Shown one piece after another: positions 16,855 through 24,544 of a DNA stretch of 32,335 nt; positions within the stretch are counted from its first letter, which is position 1, and the number at the start of each line of letters is the position of its first letter. Source of the stretch: an uncultured Verrucomicrobia subdivision 3 bacterium (GTDB taxonomy: Bacteria > Verrucomicrobiota > Verrucomicrobiae > Limisphaerales > UBA11358); NCBI GenBank assembly GCA_903921455.1, contig CAIXPZ010000293.1:1-32335 (forward strand). The letters run 5' to 3'. The position numbers and the translations under genes were made by a program. The notes beneath the pieces were generated by a model. That model made no database searches and had not been told where the DNA came from. It saw nothing but the letters and a program-made list of their open reading frames with translations.

Positions 16855-16907
16855 TTCACCACGCCCGAACTTTTTATTTTGACCCCGGACTGTTATCCTC
16901 ACCGCCT

Positions 16908-18134
16908 GTGTTAAGGACGTTGCGCAAAGCCGAGTATGCCGAGCTGATGATTTTATTTTTCATCCAGGCGGCCGGCATGGCGATCTGGTTCGTCCCCCTG
17001 GGCACCATCCTGGACGCACACGGGTTGCACGCTATCAAACCCTACGCCTTCGCCGCCTCCGCCGTGGCTGCGTTTATTTCCCCGCTCGGCTTCGGTGCGA
17101 TGGCCGACCGGCATGTGCCCCCGGCGATGGTCCTGCGCGGACTCGCCCTGGCCACGTCCGCCAGCCTGACGCTCATCAGCACCGCCATGCTGTATCACTG
17201 GAACGCCTGGCTGATATTGTTGTTCATCCAACTCTTTTACCTCGCCTACGCGCCGATGTTCAGCATCTCCACCGCGCTCGTGCTGGCGCGCCTGCAGGAT
17301 GCAAAGAAGGAATTTGGCCCCATCCGCTCCCTCGCGACCATCGGCTGGATGGCGGGCGCGCTGCTCATCAGCGCCTTGAGCCTGGACCGCTCGGCCTATG
17401 CGGGCTATCTCGGCGCAGTCGTCTGGCTGTTGGTGGCGGCTTTCACCTGGTTCCTGCCCATGCTCGTGGTGCCGCCCGCGGCGGAACATCTTTCCTGGCA
17501 CGAGCGGCTCGGCCTCGACGCCCTCACGCTCCTGAAGAACCGCGACATCCGCGTGGTCTTCATCGTCACGACCCTGTTCAACATCCCGCTTGCCGCGTTT
17601 TACCCCTATGGGCCGACGCATCTTCATGACCTCGGCTTCACCCACACCAGCGCGTGGATGAGCCTGGGGCAAATCACCGAGATCATCGCCATGTTCAGCC
17701 TCGCGTGGCTGCTGGTGAACTGGCGGCTGAAATGGATCTTTGCCTGCGGCCTCGGCTTCGGCGTGGCGCGTTTCGCGTTCAGCGCGCTGGACACGAAAGA
17801 TTCGCTACTGCTAGGCGTGACGCTGCACGGCGCGTCGTTCGTGCTAGTGTTCATCACCGCGCAGATCTTTCTCGAACAGCGGGTGGACCCAGCCTGGCGC
17901 ACCCGGGCGCAAGCGCTGTTCACGCTGCTCAACGGCGGCATCGGCAATCTCATCGGCTATCTCGGTAGCGGCTGGTGGTTCAATGCCTGCACCCGTGCGC
18001 CCGGCCACACGGATTGGCGGCTGTTCTGGGGGATGCTCTCGGCGCTGGTCGCGGCGGTGCTGGGTTATTTTATGTTCGCGTATCGCGATCAAGGACTGGC
18101 GCGGATAAAACCCCGCACCTCGCAGGACGCATGA
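16908..18134 (+). CDS. MFS transporter, nucleoside:H+ symporter (NupG)-like
   Basis: The 408-residue protein from a GTG at 16908 has about twelve membrane segments. A frame extending back to 16821 would overlap the GH43 end and has no membrane character. The N-terminal pattern ('YAELMILFFIQAAGMAIWFVPLG', 'PLGFGAMADR') and the central motif 'FGPIRSLATIGWMAGAL' fit the nucleoside proton symporter branch of the major facilitator superfamily. The last third includes 'LEQRVDPAWRTRAQALFTLLNGGIGNLIGYLGSGW', also typical. Its stop overlaps the next start as ATGA (18131-18134). Linked to a GH43 arabinanase, it may import arabinose-containing products or nucleosides; substrate is not determined. Confidence 0.85.
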   Translation: MLRTLRKAEYAELMILFFIQAAGMAIWFVPLGTILDAHGLHAIKPYAFAASAVAAFISPLGFGAMADRHVPPAMVLRGLALATSASLTLISTAMLYHWNAWLILLFIQLFYLAYAPMFSISTALVLARLQDAKKEFGPIRSLATIGWMAGALLISALSLDRSAYAGYLGAVVWLLVAAFTWFLPMLVVPPAAEHLSWHERLGLDALTLLKNRDIRVVFIVTTLFNIPLAAFYPYGPTHLHDLGFTHTSAWMSLGQITEIIAMFSLAWLLVNWRLKWIFACGLGFGVARFAFSALDTKDSLLLGVTLHGASFVLVFITAQIFLEQRVDPAWRTRAQALFTLLNGGIGNLIGYLGSGWWFNACTRAPGHTDWRLFWGMLSALVAAVLGYFMFAYRDQGLARIKPRTSQDA

Positions 18135-19072
18135 ACCTCTTCCCGATGTTTCAATTTCCTAAAAGAGTCTGGACCAGCCGGATTTCCTTCCTGCTGGCGG
18201 GCCTCGGTTGCTGGTTGCTGGCGTTTCCATCCGGTGCCGCGACCAATCTGGTCGCCGCCCTGCCTCCCGACATGCTTGCCTATCATCTGGCCACGAACGC
18301 CGTGGGCCGCGCGCAGCAATTCAACGGCAGCCGCGAGGACATGGTAGAATTGCATGCGCCGCTTTCCCTTGAATTAAACCGATTCTTTGAACCGGCATGG
18401 TCCCACAATTTCTGGCTGAAAGGTGTGCAGGGTTTGAGCGCCACCTGCATCGGCTTCCGCAATTGCAATAATGGCCAGGGGCTCGTCACCCTGGTTTCGC
18501 CGCGCCATTATCTCTGCGCCACCCACATGCATCCGGAAGGCCGGGACATCGCCTTTTTAGACACGCTCAACCGGCTGCATTGGCGCAAAACCCTGCAGCG
18601 CCTCGATGTGACGAACGACACGTCCGTCGGGCTCCTAGACGCAGACCTGCCGCCGGGCGTCGGCTTCCTGCCGGTGTTGCCCGATGATTACACCAACTAT
18701 CTGCCCACCACGCCGGCAAGCATCGTGCAAGGCATCGGCATGAATCAGGACATGTGCCTCTTCAGTCAACCCCTGACACTCGCCTATCCCGACTATGTGG
18801 TCTGGGACAGTCAGCGGCCGGTGCCCTCAGGTCTGGGCACGAACTGGAATGTGACCATCCGCGGCGGCGATTCCTCCAGCCCCGCCCTGCTGCTCGTCGG
18901 CAATCAACTCGTCCTCGTCTCGCACAACTTCACCGCGAACAGCGGCCCCAACTACGCCCATCAAATCCCCGCCATCAACCGGGCCATGCACCAGCTTTCG
19001 GCCAGCAACCACCTGCGCTCTGACTATCAACTCACGCCGTTCCCGCTGACCAACTGGCCGGTGTGTCACTAA
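18131..19072 (+). CDS. Secreted trypsin-like (chymotrypsin-fold) protease-like protein
   Basis: The 313-residue protein has an N-terminal hydrophobic segment (about 16-33, 'RISFLLAGLGCWLLAF') and a plausible signal cleavage after 'PSGA'. The body is beta-rich and unlike any common annotated family. It shows the three landmarks of a trypsin-like fold in order: H132 in 'LCATHMH', D163 in 'TNDTSVGLLDADLP', and S248 in 'IRGGDSSSPALLLVGNQLVLVSHN', a variant of the GDSGGP site. The protein is therefore a probable exported peptidase or a degenerate relative. It overlaps the MFS stop by ATGA and is followed 10 bp later by the DUF4185 protein, so it is part of the same operon. Catalytic activity is inferred only. 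Confidence 0.55.
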   Translation: MNLFPMFQFPKRVWTSRISFLLAGLGCWLLAFPSGAATNLVAALPPDMLAYHLATNAVGRAQQFNGSREDMVELHAPLSLELNRFFEPAWSHNFWLKGVQGLSATCIGFRNCNNGQGLVTLVSPRHYLCATHMHPEGRDIAFLDTLNRLHWRKTLQRLDVTNDTSVGLLDADLPPGVGFLPVLPDDYTNYLPTTPASIVQGIGMNQDMCLFSQPLTLAYPDYVVWDSQRPVPSGLGTNWNVTIRGGDSSSPALLLVGNQLVLVSHNFTANSGPNYAHQIPAINRAMHQLSASNHLRSDYQLTPFPLTNWPVCH

Positions 19073-19082
19073 CCACTGTTTT

Positions 19083-20159
19083 ATGTTTCGCGCCCATTGG
19101 CTGATCCCGTTACTGGCGGTTCTGGTCTTAACGGGTAGCACCACGACGTCGCGGTTTTCGATTAGCCGGGTCGAGTTCGGCCATCCGATCTGGACGGACG
19201 GCCAGCGGCGCGCGGGCGTGCTATTTCAGGACGGCGCGCAATCGTTTCCGGTGGCGGGCGGAACCTTGTGGACTTTCGGCGACACATTCGTCGGGCACCC
19301 GCTGCCCGGCCAGCCGCCGCAAAACCCGCAGATCACCGGTGCACAATGGTGCACGGTCGCGTGGCTGCCAGCGGGCCAAACTAATCTCCCGCCCTTACTG
19401 GCATACGTCACTGGCACGAACGGTCTGGCGGCGGGCCCGCTAAAGTTGCTTCCCGAAGAGTCGGCAAAAACCAACCGGCTCTGGCCCGCCGGTGGTATCA
19501 GTCTCGGAGCGCGGACATATCTGTTTTATACCAAGATCGAAATCAACACGAATCCGCCACCTTGGAATTTTCGAGGCGTCGGCAGCGGCCTCGCCGTGGC
19601 CGAGCAGCCCTGGTCATCCTTTGCCCGTTTGTGCCCCGGCGGCCGATGGCAGTTCCCCGTGGAGCCGGTGCAGATTGTTCGTGACGGCCGCTATCTCTAT
19701 CTTTTTGAGATCAGCCACGACCCCCAAGGCCTGATTCTCGCGCGCGTGGCCGCGCCCCAGATCGAGGATCCGGGCGCCTATGAATTTCTGACCGACCATG
19801 GCTGGTCCACGAATCGAGCCGGAGTGAAAGTGATCCTGCGCGAGGCCTACGGGCAAGTGTCCGTCGTCTGGAATACCACGCGGAGGAATTATCTGATGGC
19901 GACCTCCTCCGATATTTTCCATCCGCAGGAAATCCAGATGCGCGAGTCTGCACAGCTTGCGGGTCCGTGGAGTGCGCCAGTGCGCATCGCTGTTCCCGAA
20001 ATGCCCGGCAAAAAGACGACGCTCATTTACTGCACCTACCTGCATCCTGAATTGAGTTCGCCGGCCGCTTCCCGTTGGGTGCTGACCTGTTGCCGAATGC
20101 TGGCCGGCAGTTGGGAATTAAGCAATCCCGAGTGGCTCACCGTCACACTCGCGCCATGA
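19083..20159 (+). CDS. DUF4185-like beta-propeller exported protein
   Basis: The 358-residue protein has a signal peptide (about residues 5-20, 'HWLIPLLAVLVLTGS') without a lipobox Cys. The body has repeated beta blades with 'GGTLWTFGDTFVG', 'YLFYTKIE', 'RYLYLFEIS' and 'RRNYLMATSSDIF'. These resemble DUF4185 proteins and related five-bladed propellers of the GH43/GH32 type. 'FGDTF' is the typical first-blade motif. The role is unknown, possibly carbohydrate binding or hydrolysis. It closes the four-gene run that starts with the GH43 arabinanase and is convergent with the aldo/keto reductase gene, with 10 bp between stops. Confidence 0.7.
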   Translation: MFRAHWLIPLLAVLVLTGSTTTSRFSISRVEFGHPIWTDGQRRAGVLFQDGAQSFPVAGGTLWTFGDTFVGHPLPGQPPQNPQITGAQWCTVAWLPAGQTNLPPLLAYVTGTNGLAAGPLKLLPEESAKTNRLWPAGGISLGARTYLFYTKIEINTNPPPWNFRGVGSGLAVAEQPWSSFARLCPGGRWQFPVEPVQIVRDGRYLYLFEISHDPQGLILARVAAPQIEDPGAYEFLTDHGWSTNRAGVKVILREAYGQVSVVWNTTRRNYLMATSSDIFHPQEIQMRESAQLAGPWSAPVRIAVPEMPGKKTTLIYCTYLHPELSSPAASRWVLTCCRMLAGSWELSNPEWLTVTLAP

Positions 20160-20169
20160 ACCCGCCTCC

Positions 20170-21162
20170 CTAGCTCGCGAGAATCGTCTCGATGTGCGCC
20201 AGTTCCGCCGCGCTGAACGCCAGATTCTTCGTCGCGCCCACGCAATCATCCACCTGCGACACTTTGCTCGCCCCGATGAGGGCGCTCGTCACCACCGGTT
20301 GCCGCAACACCCACGCCAGCGCCAGTTGCGCCAGCGTCTGGCCACGCGCCGCCGCCACGTCGTTCAGCTTTTTCGCCTTTGCGATCACCGCGTCCGTAAT
20401 GTCGGCCGGCCGAAGAAACCGTTGATCATGACCCGCCCGCGAATCGGCGGGTATTCCCTTGAAATAGCGGTCGGTCAAAACGCCCTTGCCCAGCGGCGAG
20501 AATGCCGTGCAGCCGATGCCCTCGTTTTCGAGCCCGCGCAACAGCTCCGGTTCCACCCAGCGGTCCAGCATGGAATAACGCGCCTGATGGATGAGGCACG
20601 GCGTCCCGAGTTCACGCAGGATCTTCGCCGCGCGGAGCGCTTCTGGGGCGGGATAATTCGAGATACCCGCATAGAGCGCCTTGCCATTCTTCACCGCATG
20701 GGCGACGGCGCCCAGCGTCTCTTCAAGCGGCGTCTCGGGATCGAGACGATGCGAATAAAAGATGTCCACATAGTCCAGCCCCAACCGCTTGATCGACTGG
20801 TCGAGCGAGGCGAGCAGATATTTACGCGAACCCCATTCGCCATAGGGCCCGGGCCACATGTAATAGCCCGCCTTCGTCGTGATGATCAATTCATCGCGCC
20901 ACGGCCGGAGATCGTTCTGCAAAATCTTGCCAAAAGTCGTCTCCGCCGCGCCGTCGGGCGGACCGTAATTGTTCGCGAGATCAAAACAGGTGATGCCGAG
21001 GTCGAAGGCCCGGAGCGCGATGGCGCGGGCGTTGGCGTAGGCATCCTGCGCGCCAAAATTATGCCACAGCCCGAGCGAGATCAGCGGGAGCCTGAGGCCG
21101 GAACGGCCGCAACGGCGGTAAAAGTCTTTCGCTGCATAACGGATAGATGCGGGTGAATACAT
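20170..21162 (-). CDS. Aldo/keto reductase, YghZ/L-glyceraldehyde-3-phosphate reductase type
   Basis: The protein is 330 residues from the ATG at 21162; a TTG at 21171 would add three. The AKR tetrad is visible: Asp and Tyr in 'CFDLANNYG', Lys in 'IITTKAGY', His in 'IFYSHRLD'. NADPH-binding elements are seen near the end ('SALIGASKVSQVDDCV'). The insertion 'MWPGPYGEWGSRKYLLASLDQSIKRLGLDYVDI' is typical of the YghZ/Gpr group, which reduces L-glyceraldehyde 3-phosphate and methylglyoxal. It is the last normal core gene before the tRNA-Ser fragment and the AT-richer island, and it is read toward the DUF4185 gene. Confidence 0.92.
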   Translation of the reverse strand: MYSPASIRYAAKDFYRRCGRSGLRLPLISLGLWHNFGAQDAYANARAIALRAFDLGITCFDLANNYGPPDGAAETTFGKILQNDLRPWRDELIITTKAGYYMWPGPYGEWGSRKYLLASLDQSIKRLGLDYVDIFYSHRLDPETPLEETLGAVAHAVKNGKALYAGISNYPAPEALRAAKILRELGTPCLIHQARYSMLDRWVEPELLRGLENEGIGCTAFSPLGKGVLTDRYFKGIPADSRAGHDQRFLRPADITDAVIAKAKKLNDVAAARGQTLAQLALAWVLRQPVVTSALIGASKVSQVDDCVGATKNLAFSAAELAHIETILAS

Positions 21163-21338
21163 GTGATGCAATGATTGAGCGAATTATCGTTCCCCGATTA
21201 TTCACCGGCGCGAAATAGAAGTCGAGCGAGGAGCGCCAGTGGCAGTGACCTCATTGCAACCTTGTTATCCGCCGCCGTGGCTTGCCATCTTGCTTGACTC
21301 TAGCAAAGTATTTGTCAATCTGCGGCCTGCCTTTTGAC

Positions 21339-21383
21339 GGAGAGATGGCCGAGTGGCTGAAGGCGCTGGTTTGCTAAACCGCG
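21339..21383 (+). pseudogene. tRNA-Ser(GCU) 5' half, truncated after the anticodon stem
   Basis: The acceptor 5' strand ggagaga (21339-21345) is followed by the D arm 'gccgagtggctgaaggc' and the anticodon loop 'ttgctaa' with anticodon GCT (21373-21375), then 'acc' of the anticodon stem. After that there is no variable arm, no T arm and no acceptor 3' strand tctctcc. A mature tRNA cannot form. The position, between core genes and AT-rich accessory DNA, makes it a likely attachment-site remnant of an integrated element whose other end would carry a rebuilt tRNA. Confidence 0.75.
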
Positions 21384-21677
21384 AAGACTAGGACGAACTG
21401 CTTCCGAAGAAATCCACAAAAACACTAATTAATCAATGTTAGCAACAGAAACGCGCGTTTTTCGATTTTCAAAACATTAAGGAATTTGAATGGAAAAAGT
21501 GGCTCAACAGCCCGTTTTTTAAGCCGAAATGGCTCAACAGTTGGCTCAACTTTTATACTCCTGATCAGGGCGGGTGTTTATACCGGTTCAAGAAACCAGT
21601 GCCGGCAGGGTCAAGGGACAGCGGACGGGCCATAAAGACGCGCCGTTTGGTGGGATGTATATGCAAGAAACGCCGTT
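21384..21677. other. Noncoding island-boundary segment
   Basis: About 290 bp lie between the truncated tRNA and the end of the RarA-like gene. The left part is AT-rich (21384-21490) with no credible gene. The middle holds three direct copies of tggctcaac. The right part is GC-richer and holds no convincing open frame. No integrase is present. Confidence 0.5.
21500..21550. repeat. Three short direct repeats (TGGCTCAACAG) near the island edge
   Basis: tggctcaacag occurs at 21500-21510 and 21530-21540, and tggctcaac again at 21542-21550, starting just 2 bp after the second. Clustered short direct repeats beside a tRNA junction are what arm-type recombinase binding sites look like, but no such role is shown. 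Confidence 0.5.
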
Positions 21678-23279
21678 CTAGCGGGCGCGCGCTGCCTTGA
21701 ACGAATCGCATCTGTGATCCGGTTTCACCGTATAAACCGTTCCTGGGTTCGGGTTCTTTTCCAGCACCGTTGCGTTGACGCACATGAAGCTGCCGTTGAA
21801 CGGGTGAGCGTGATGGCACACGGAGCAAGTTTCCGGCGGAAGTATATTTTTGATGGCAACCGGCTCGCTGGACTGCCGTCGCACCTCTTGAAATTGTTTC
21901 CGCCAGTTCTCCACCCGTTCCATAACTAGCTTTTCTGCACCCTGCTCGGTGGGCTTGTAAAAGGTTTTGTCCACGCCGAGATAATCTTGGGCGACGAAAT
22001 GGTCGGGGTGGTCGTGGGCGTATTCGTAGTCGGAATCGCTTCCGGGCTTGGTGACCCCTGGGGAGTGCTGGTCACGCAGTTTCTTGAGAAAGGGAATCGT
22101 GCGGTTGGTTTTCACGTCTTTGATGGCAGCGGTTATCGAAACACACGCACTGTTGCTCTTCGGCGCGGTGGTGATGTAAATCGTCGCTTGTGCCAAAGCA
22201 TGTTTGGATTCCTCCAAGCCGAGGAATTCCGCAGCCCGCAATGCCGCGGTTGCCAGCATCAATGCGGTCGGGTCGGCTAGGCCAACATCTTCCGAAGCGC
22301 AGACAACCAAACGCCTGGCGATGAATCGCGGGTCTTCACCGGCGACAATCATCTTGGCCAGCCAATACAATGATGCGTCCGCGTCGCTACCACGCATGGC
22401 CTTTTGGTATGCCGAAGCAGCGTCGAAATGGTCGCCGTCTTCATAGACCACTGCTTTTTGCTGGATGCTTTGCTCGGCGACGGCAAGTGTGATGCGGATC
22501 GTGCCGTCCGCATCCGGCGCGGTGGTTATCGCGGCGATTTCCAAAGAGTTCAAAGCCTTGCGGGCGTCGCCATCGGAGATTTTTGCAAGGTGGGACAAGG
22601 CGGCTTCATCGGCGGCAATTTTCATTTTGCCCAGCCCACGCTCCTCGTCCTTCAAGGCGCGTTGAAGCAATGCCAGCAAATCCGCCTCGGTCAGCGGTTG
22701 GAGCTCGAAAATCTGCGAGCGGGAAACCAGCGGTGAATTGACAAAGAAATAGGGATTATGCGTGGTGGCACCGATGAGTTTGATGCCGCCGCTCTCCACG
22801 CCCGGCAGCAAAACGTCCTGCTGAGCTTTGTTGAAGCGGTGAATTTCGTCAATGAACAGAATCGTAGAGGCTCCCTTGTTTTCAAGCCGGACGGCGGCGG
22901 CGGCTAGAACGCGGCGCATGTCTTTGACATTGGACTCCACGCCGCTCAACTGCTCAAATTCGGATTCAGTCTCGTTGGCGATGATTTGAGCGAGCGTAGT
23001 TTTGCCGGTGCCCGGTGGTCCGTAGAATATCAGCGATTGGATGCGGTCGGCTTCAATGGCACGGCGAAGCAGCTGACCGGGGCCAACGATGTGGGTCTGG
23101 CCGGCAAATTCATCAAGGGTGCGTGGACGCATCCGGGCGGCGAGTGGCTGGTTTTTGGACGCCTTTTTTTCCACTTTGGGAGCAATTTCCGCAGCGGATT
23201 TGGATGATTTCGAAGATTTGCGCGGTTTTGGCAATTCCTCTACTGAGAACAGCGCGGGATCTTGTTTGTCGTTCGGCAT
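21678..23279 (-). CDS. RarA/MgsA-like AAA+ ATPase with Cys-rich C-terminal extension
   Basis: This is a 533-residue AAA+ protein. A Lys/Ser-rich N-terminal tail (1-44) precedes 'PLAARMRPRTLDEFAGQ', the RarA clamp-loader-like signature. Walker A is 'GPPGTGKTT' (87-95), Walker B 'ILFIDE' (140-145), and sensor motifs follow, including 'GATTHNPYFFVNSPLVSR'. The C-terminal tetramerisation region includes 'KAMRGSDADASLYWLAKM' and 'EDVGLADP'. RarA acts on stalled replication forks. Family members are about 440 residues; the last 50 or so residues here hold four Cys (C485, C488, C500, C524) in a likely zinc-binding tail, which I have not seen as standard. It is the first gene inside the putative island and shares a strand with the small zinc-ribbon gene upstream. 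Confidence 0.9.
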   Translation of the reverse strand: MPNDKQDPALFSVEELPKPRKSSKSSKSAAEIAPKVEKKASKNQPLAARMRPRTLDEFAGQTHIVGPGQLLRRAIEADRIQSLIFYGPPGTGKTTLAQIIANETESEFEQLSGVESNVKDMRRVLAAAAVRLENKGASTILFIDEIHRFNKAQQDVLLPGVESGGIKLIGATTHNPYFFVNSPLVSRSQIFELQPLTEADLLALLQRALKDEERGLGKMKIAADEAALSHLAKISDGDARKALNSLEIAAITTAPDADGTIRITLAVAEQSIQQKAVVYEDGDHFDAASAYQKAMRGSDADASLYWLAKMIVAGEDPRFIARRLVVCASEDVGLADPTALMLATAALRAAEFLGLEESKHALAQATIYITTAPKSNSACVSITAAIKDVKTNRTIPFLKKLRDQHSPGVTKPGSDSDYEYAHDHPDHFVAQDYLGVDKTFYKPTEQGAEKLVMERVENWRKQFQEVRRQSSEPVAIKNILPPETCSVCHHAHPFNGSFMCVNATVLEKNPNPGTVYTVKPDHRCDSFKAARAR

Positions 23280-23316
23280 GGCAAAAAAGCAGCAATTTTC
23301 AGGCCTATTTCGGGAT

Positions 23317-23481
23317 TCACCTCACCGGAAGCGTCTCAAGCTGTGGGCATTTCGAGCAAACCAGTACCACTGCCATTTCGCCGGCAGCTTCATCAAACTG
23401 CGCCAAAAGCCTCAATTGATAGGAGCCGCACGCCAAACATCGCACCGTGAGTTGTTTTTTTTCAATCACTTTCATCCTCAT
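23317..23481 (-). CDS. Small zinc-ribbon protein
   Basis: The protein is 54 residues from the ATG at 23481 (ATG at 23475 is also possible). It has two Cys pairs, 'CLACG' and 'CSKCP', separated by about 27 residues, a typical treble-clef/zinc-ribbon spacing. Nothing else is recognisable. It sits 37 bp upstream of the RarA-like start on the same strand, suggesting co-transcription, and is divergent from the ClpP-like gene. It is short, so coding status rests on the Cys pattern and placement. Confidence 0.5.
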   Translation of the reverse strand: MRMKVIEKKQLTVRCLACGSYQLRLLAQFDEAAGEMAVVLVCSKCPQLETLPVR

Positions 23482-23554
23482 GACGGCGGATGTCACCACG
23501 GCCTGTTAAGCTAGGGTTCAACATTAAGAAAACAACCATAACCGAATCATAAAT

Positions 23555-24490
23555 ATGGATGAATTTGACGACCTGATCCACGAATTGAAGAATGAATTCG
23601 AACCCTCCGTAGTAACCGGCGAAACTTCGTCCGGCATCACTTCAAAAATCAACATAACCGACTGTGATTGCGGCAACCAGTTATTGCAAACCATCGAGGC
23701 GATTGCCAGCAATTGGGAGAAGCGAGTGCCCCGGCTAGAGCTTGAATTTAATGAAATCAATCAAATGCCACCGAACGCGGCACTTCGGCTCTATGACATC
23801 CTTCAGCGCAAGCCGCAGGGAACCGTTCTTGACTCCAAAGCCCATTCGCCAATCCAGAATTGCGGAATTCTTGTTTGGCTGGCTGCCGACCGCCGCTATA
23901 TTCGTTCCACCAGTTGGATGTATTTCCGTCCCGCACACAACGGGAAACGGCGGCGGCAGCCTGCACCTTGGGATGACGAACAAAATTGGTGGCGTTTTGA
24001 AGAAGAGGAAGCCTCCTTGCCCAATTTCGGAGAAATGGATTACCGCACTGTCCTTCGCCTGATTAACAATTATATGCCGGTCAAAGGGCTGGCGGGCAAG
24101 GTGCTGACGCCAGCCCTACTCGATGAATTCTGTCTGCTGGATGCCGGATTGATGAAGGATGCGGTGTCGCTCCAATCATCAGTCCAGCACCAACCGGCAA
24201 GCGGTTCCGACACTCACAAGAAAGCCAAGAACACTTTGGCCGCTGGCTTGGGTAAGCACTGCCTGACAGAGAAACGCACTTGGTATATCGAACGGAATGC
24301 CCAAGACCGGTTTACACTCAAGGGCGGTTTTTTCCCGTCCGTAATGGCAGATAAACCCGAACTGCGCCTTGAAGACATTCGGATGGATTTTGCGACAAAA
24401 GAAGATCTAGTGGCGTTTCTCGAAAAAATCCAGTTCTGCCAGAACAAGGACAAAATTGTCATGGACGGTCACCAAGTGGTAATGGAGTGA
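23555..24490 (+). CDS. ClpP-like protein with substituted catalytic residues
   Basis: In this 311-residue protein, residues about 60-127 read like the ClpP/crotonase core. 'ALRLYDILQRKPQGTV' matches the 'IYDTMQ...V' strand-helix, and 'SPIQNCGILVWLAADRRYIRSTSWMYFRP' matches 'AASMAAFLLAAG...RYALPNSRIMIHQP'. In that alignment the catalytic Ser becomes C103 and the catalytic His position is Phe (in 'YFRP'). The protein is thus either inactive or uses a different nucleophile. The N-terminal 40 residues and the C-terminal half (about 160-311, with 'DYRTVLRLINNYMP' and 'RRNAQDRF'-type sequence) are not recognised. It is divergent from the zinc-ribbon gene and convergent with the HTH gene. The fold assignment is by eye. 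Confidence 0.55.
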   Translation: MDEFDDLIHELKNEFEPSVVTGETSSGITSKINITDCDCGNQLLQTIEAIASNWEKRVPRLELEFNEINQMPPNAALRLYDILQRKPQGTVLDSKAHSPIQNCGILVWLAADRRYIRSTSWMYFRPAHNGKRRRQPAPWDDEQNWWRFEEEEASLPNFGEMDYRTVLRLINNYMPVKGLAGKVLTPALLDEFCLLDAGLMKDAVSLQSSVQHQPASGSDTHKKAKNTLAAGLGKHCLTEKRTWYIERNAQDRFTLKGGFFPSVMADKPELRLEDIRMDFATKEDLVAFLEKIQFCQNKDKIVMDGHQVVME

Positions 24491-24544
24491 TCTGAATAAT
24501 TTTTAGCCGCTTTTCAACGCCGGGCTGGTGGTTCTTCGAGTATT

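Noticed and set aside
21294..21322. Promoter for the tRNA fragment (TTGACT with AATCTG)
   Set aside because: The -10 match is too weak to call.
21384..21490. Group I intron splitting the tRNA-Ser
   Set aside because: No intron core sequence is recognisable and no 3' half of the tRNA (T arm, acceptor tctctcc) was found downstream.
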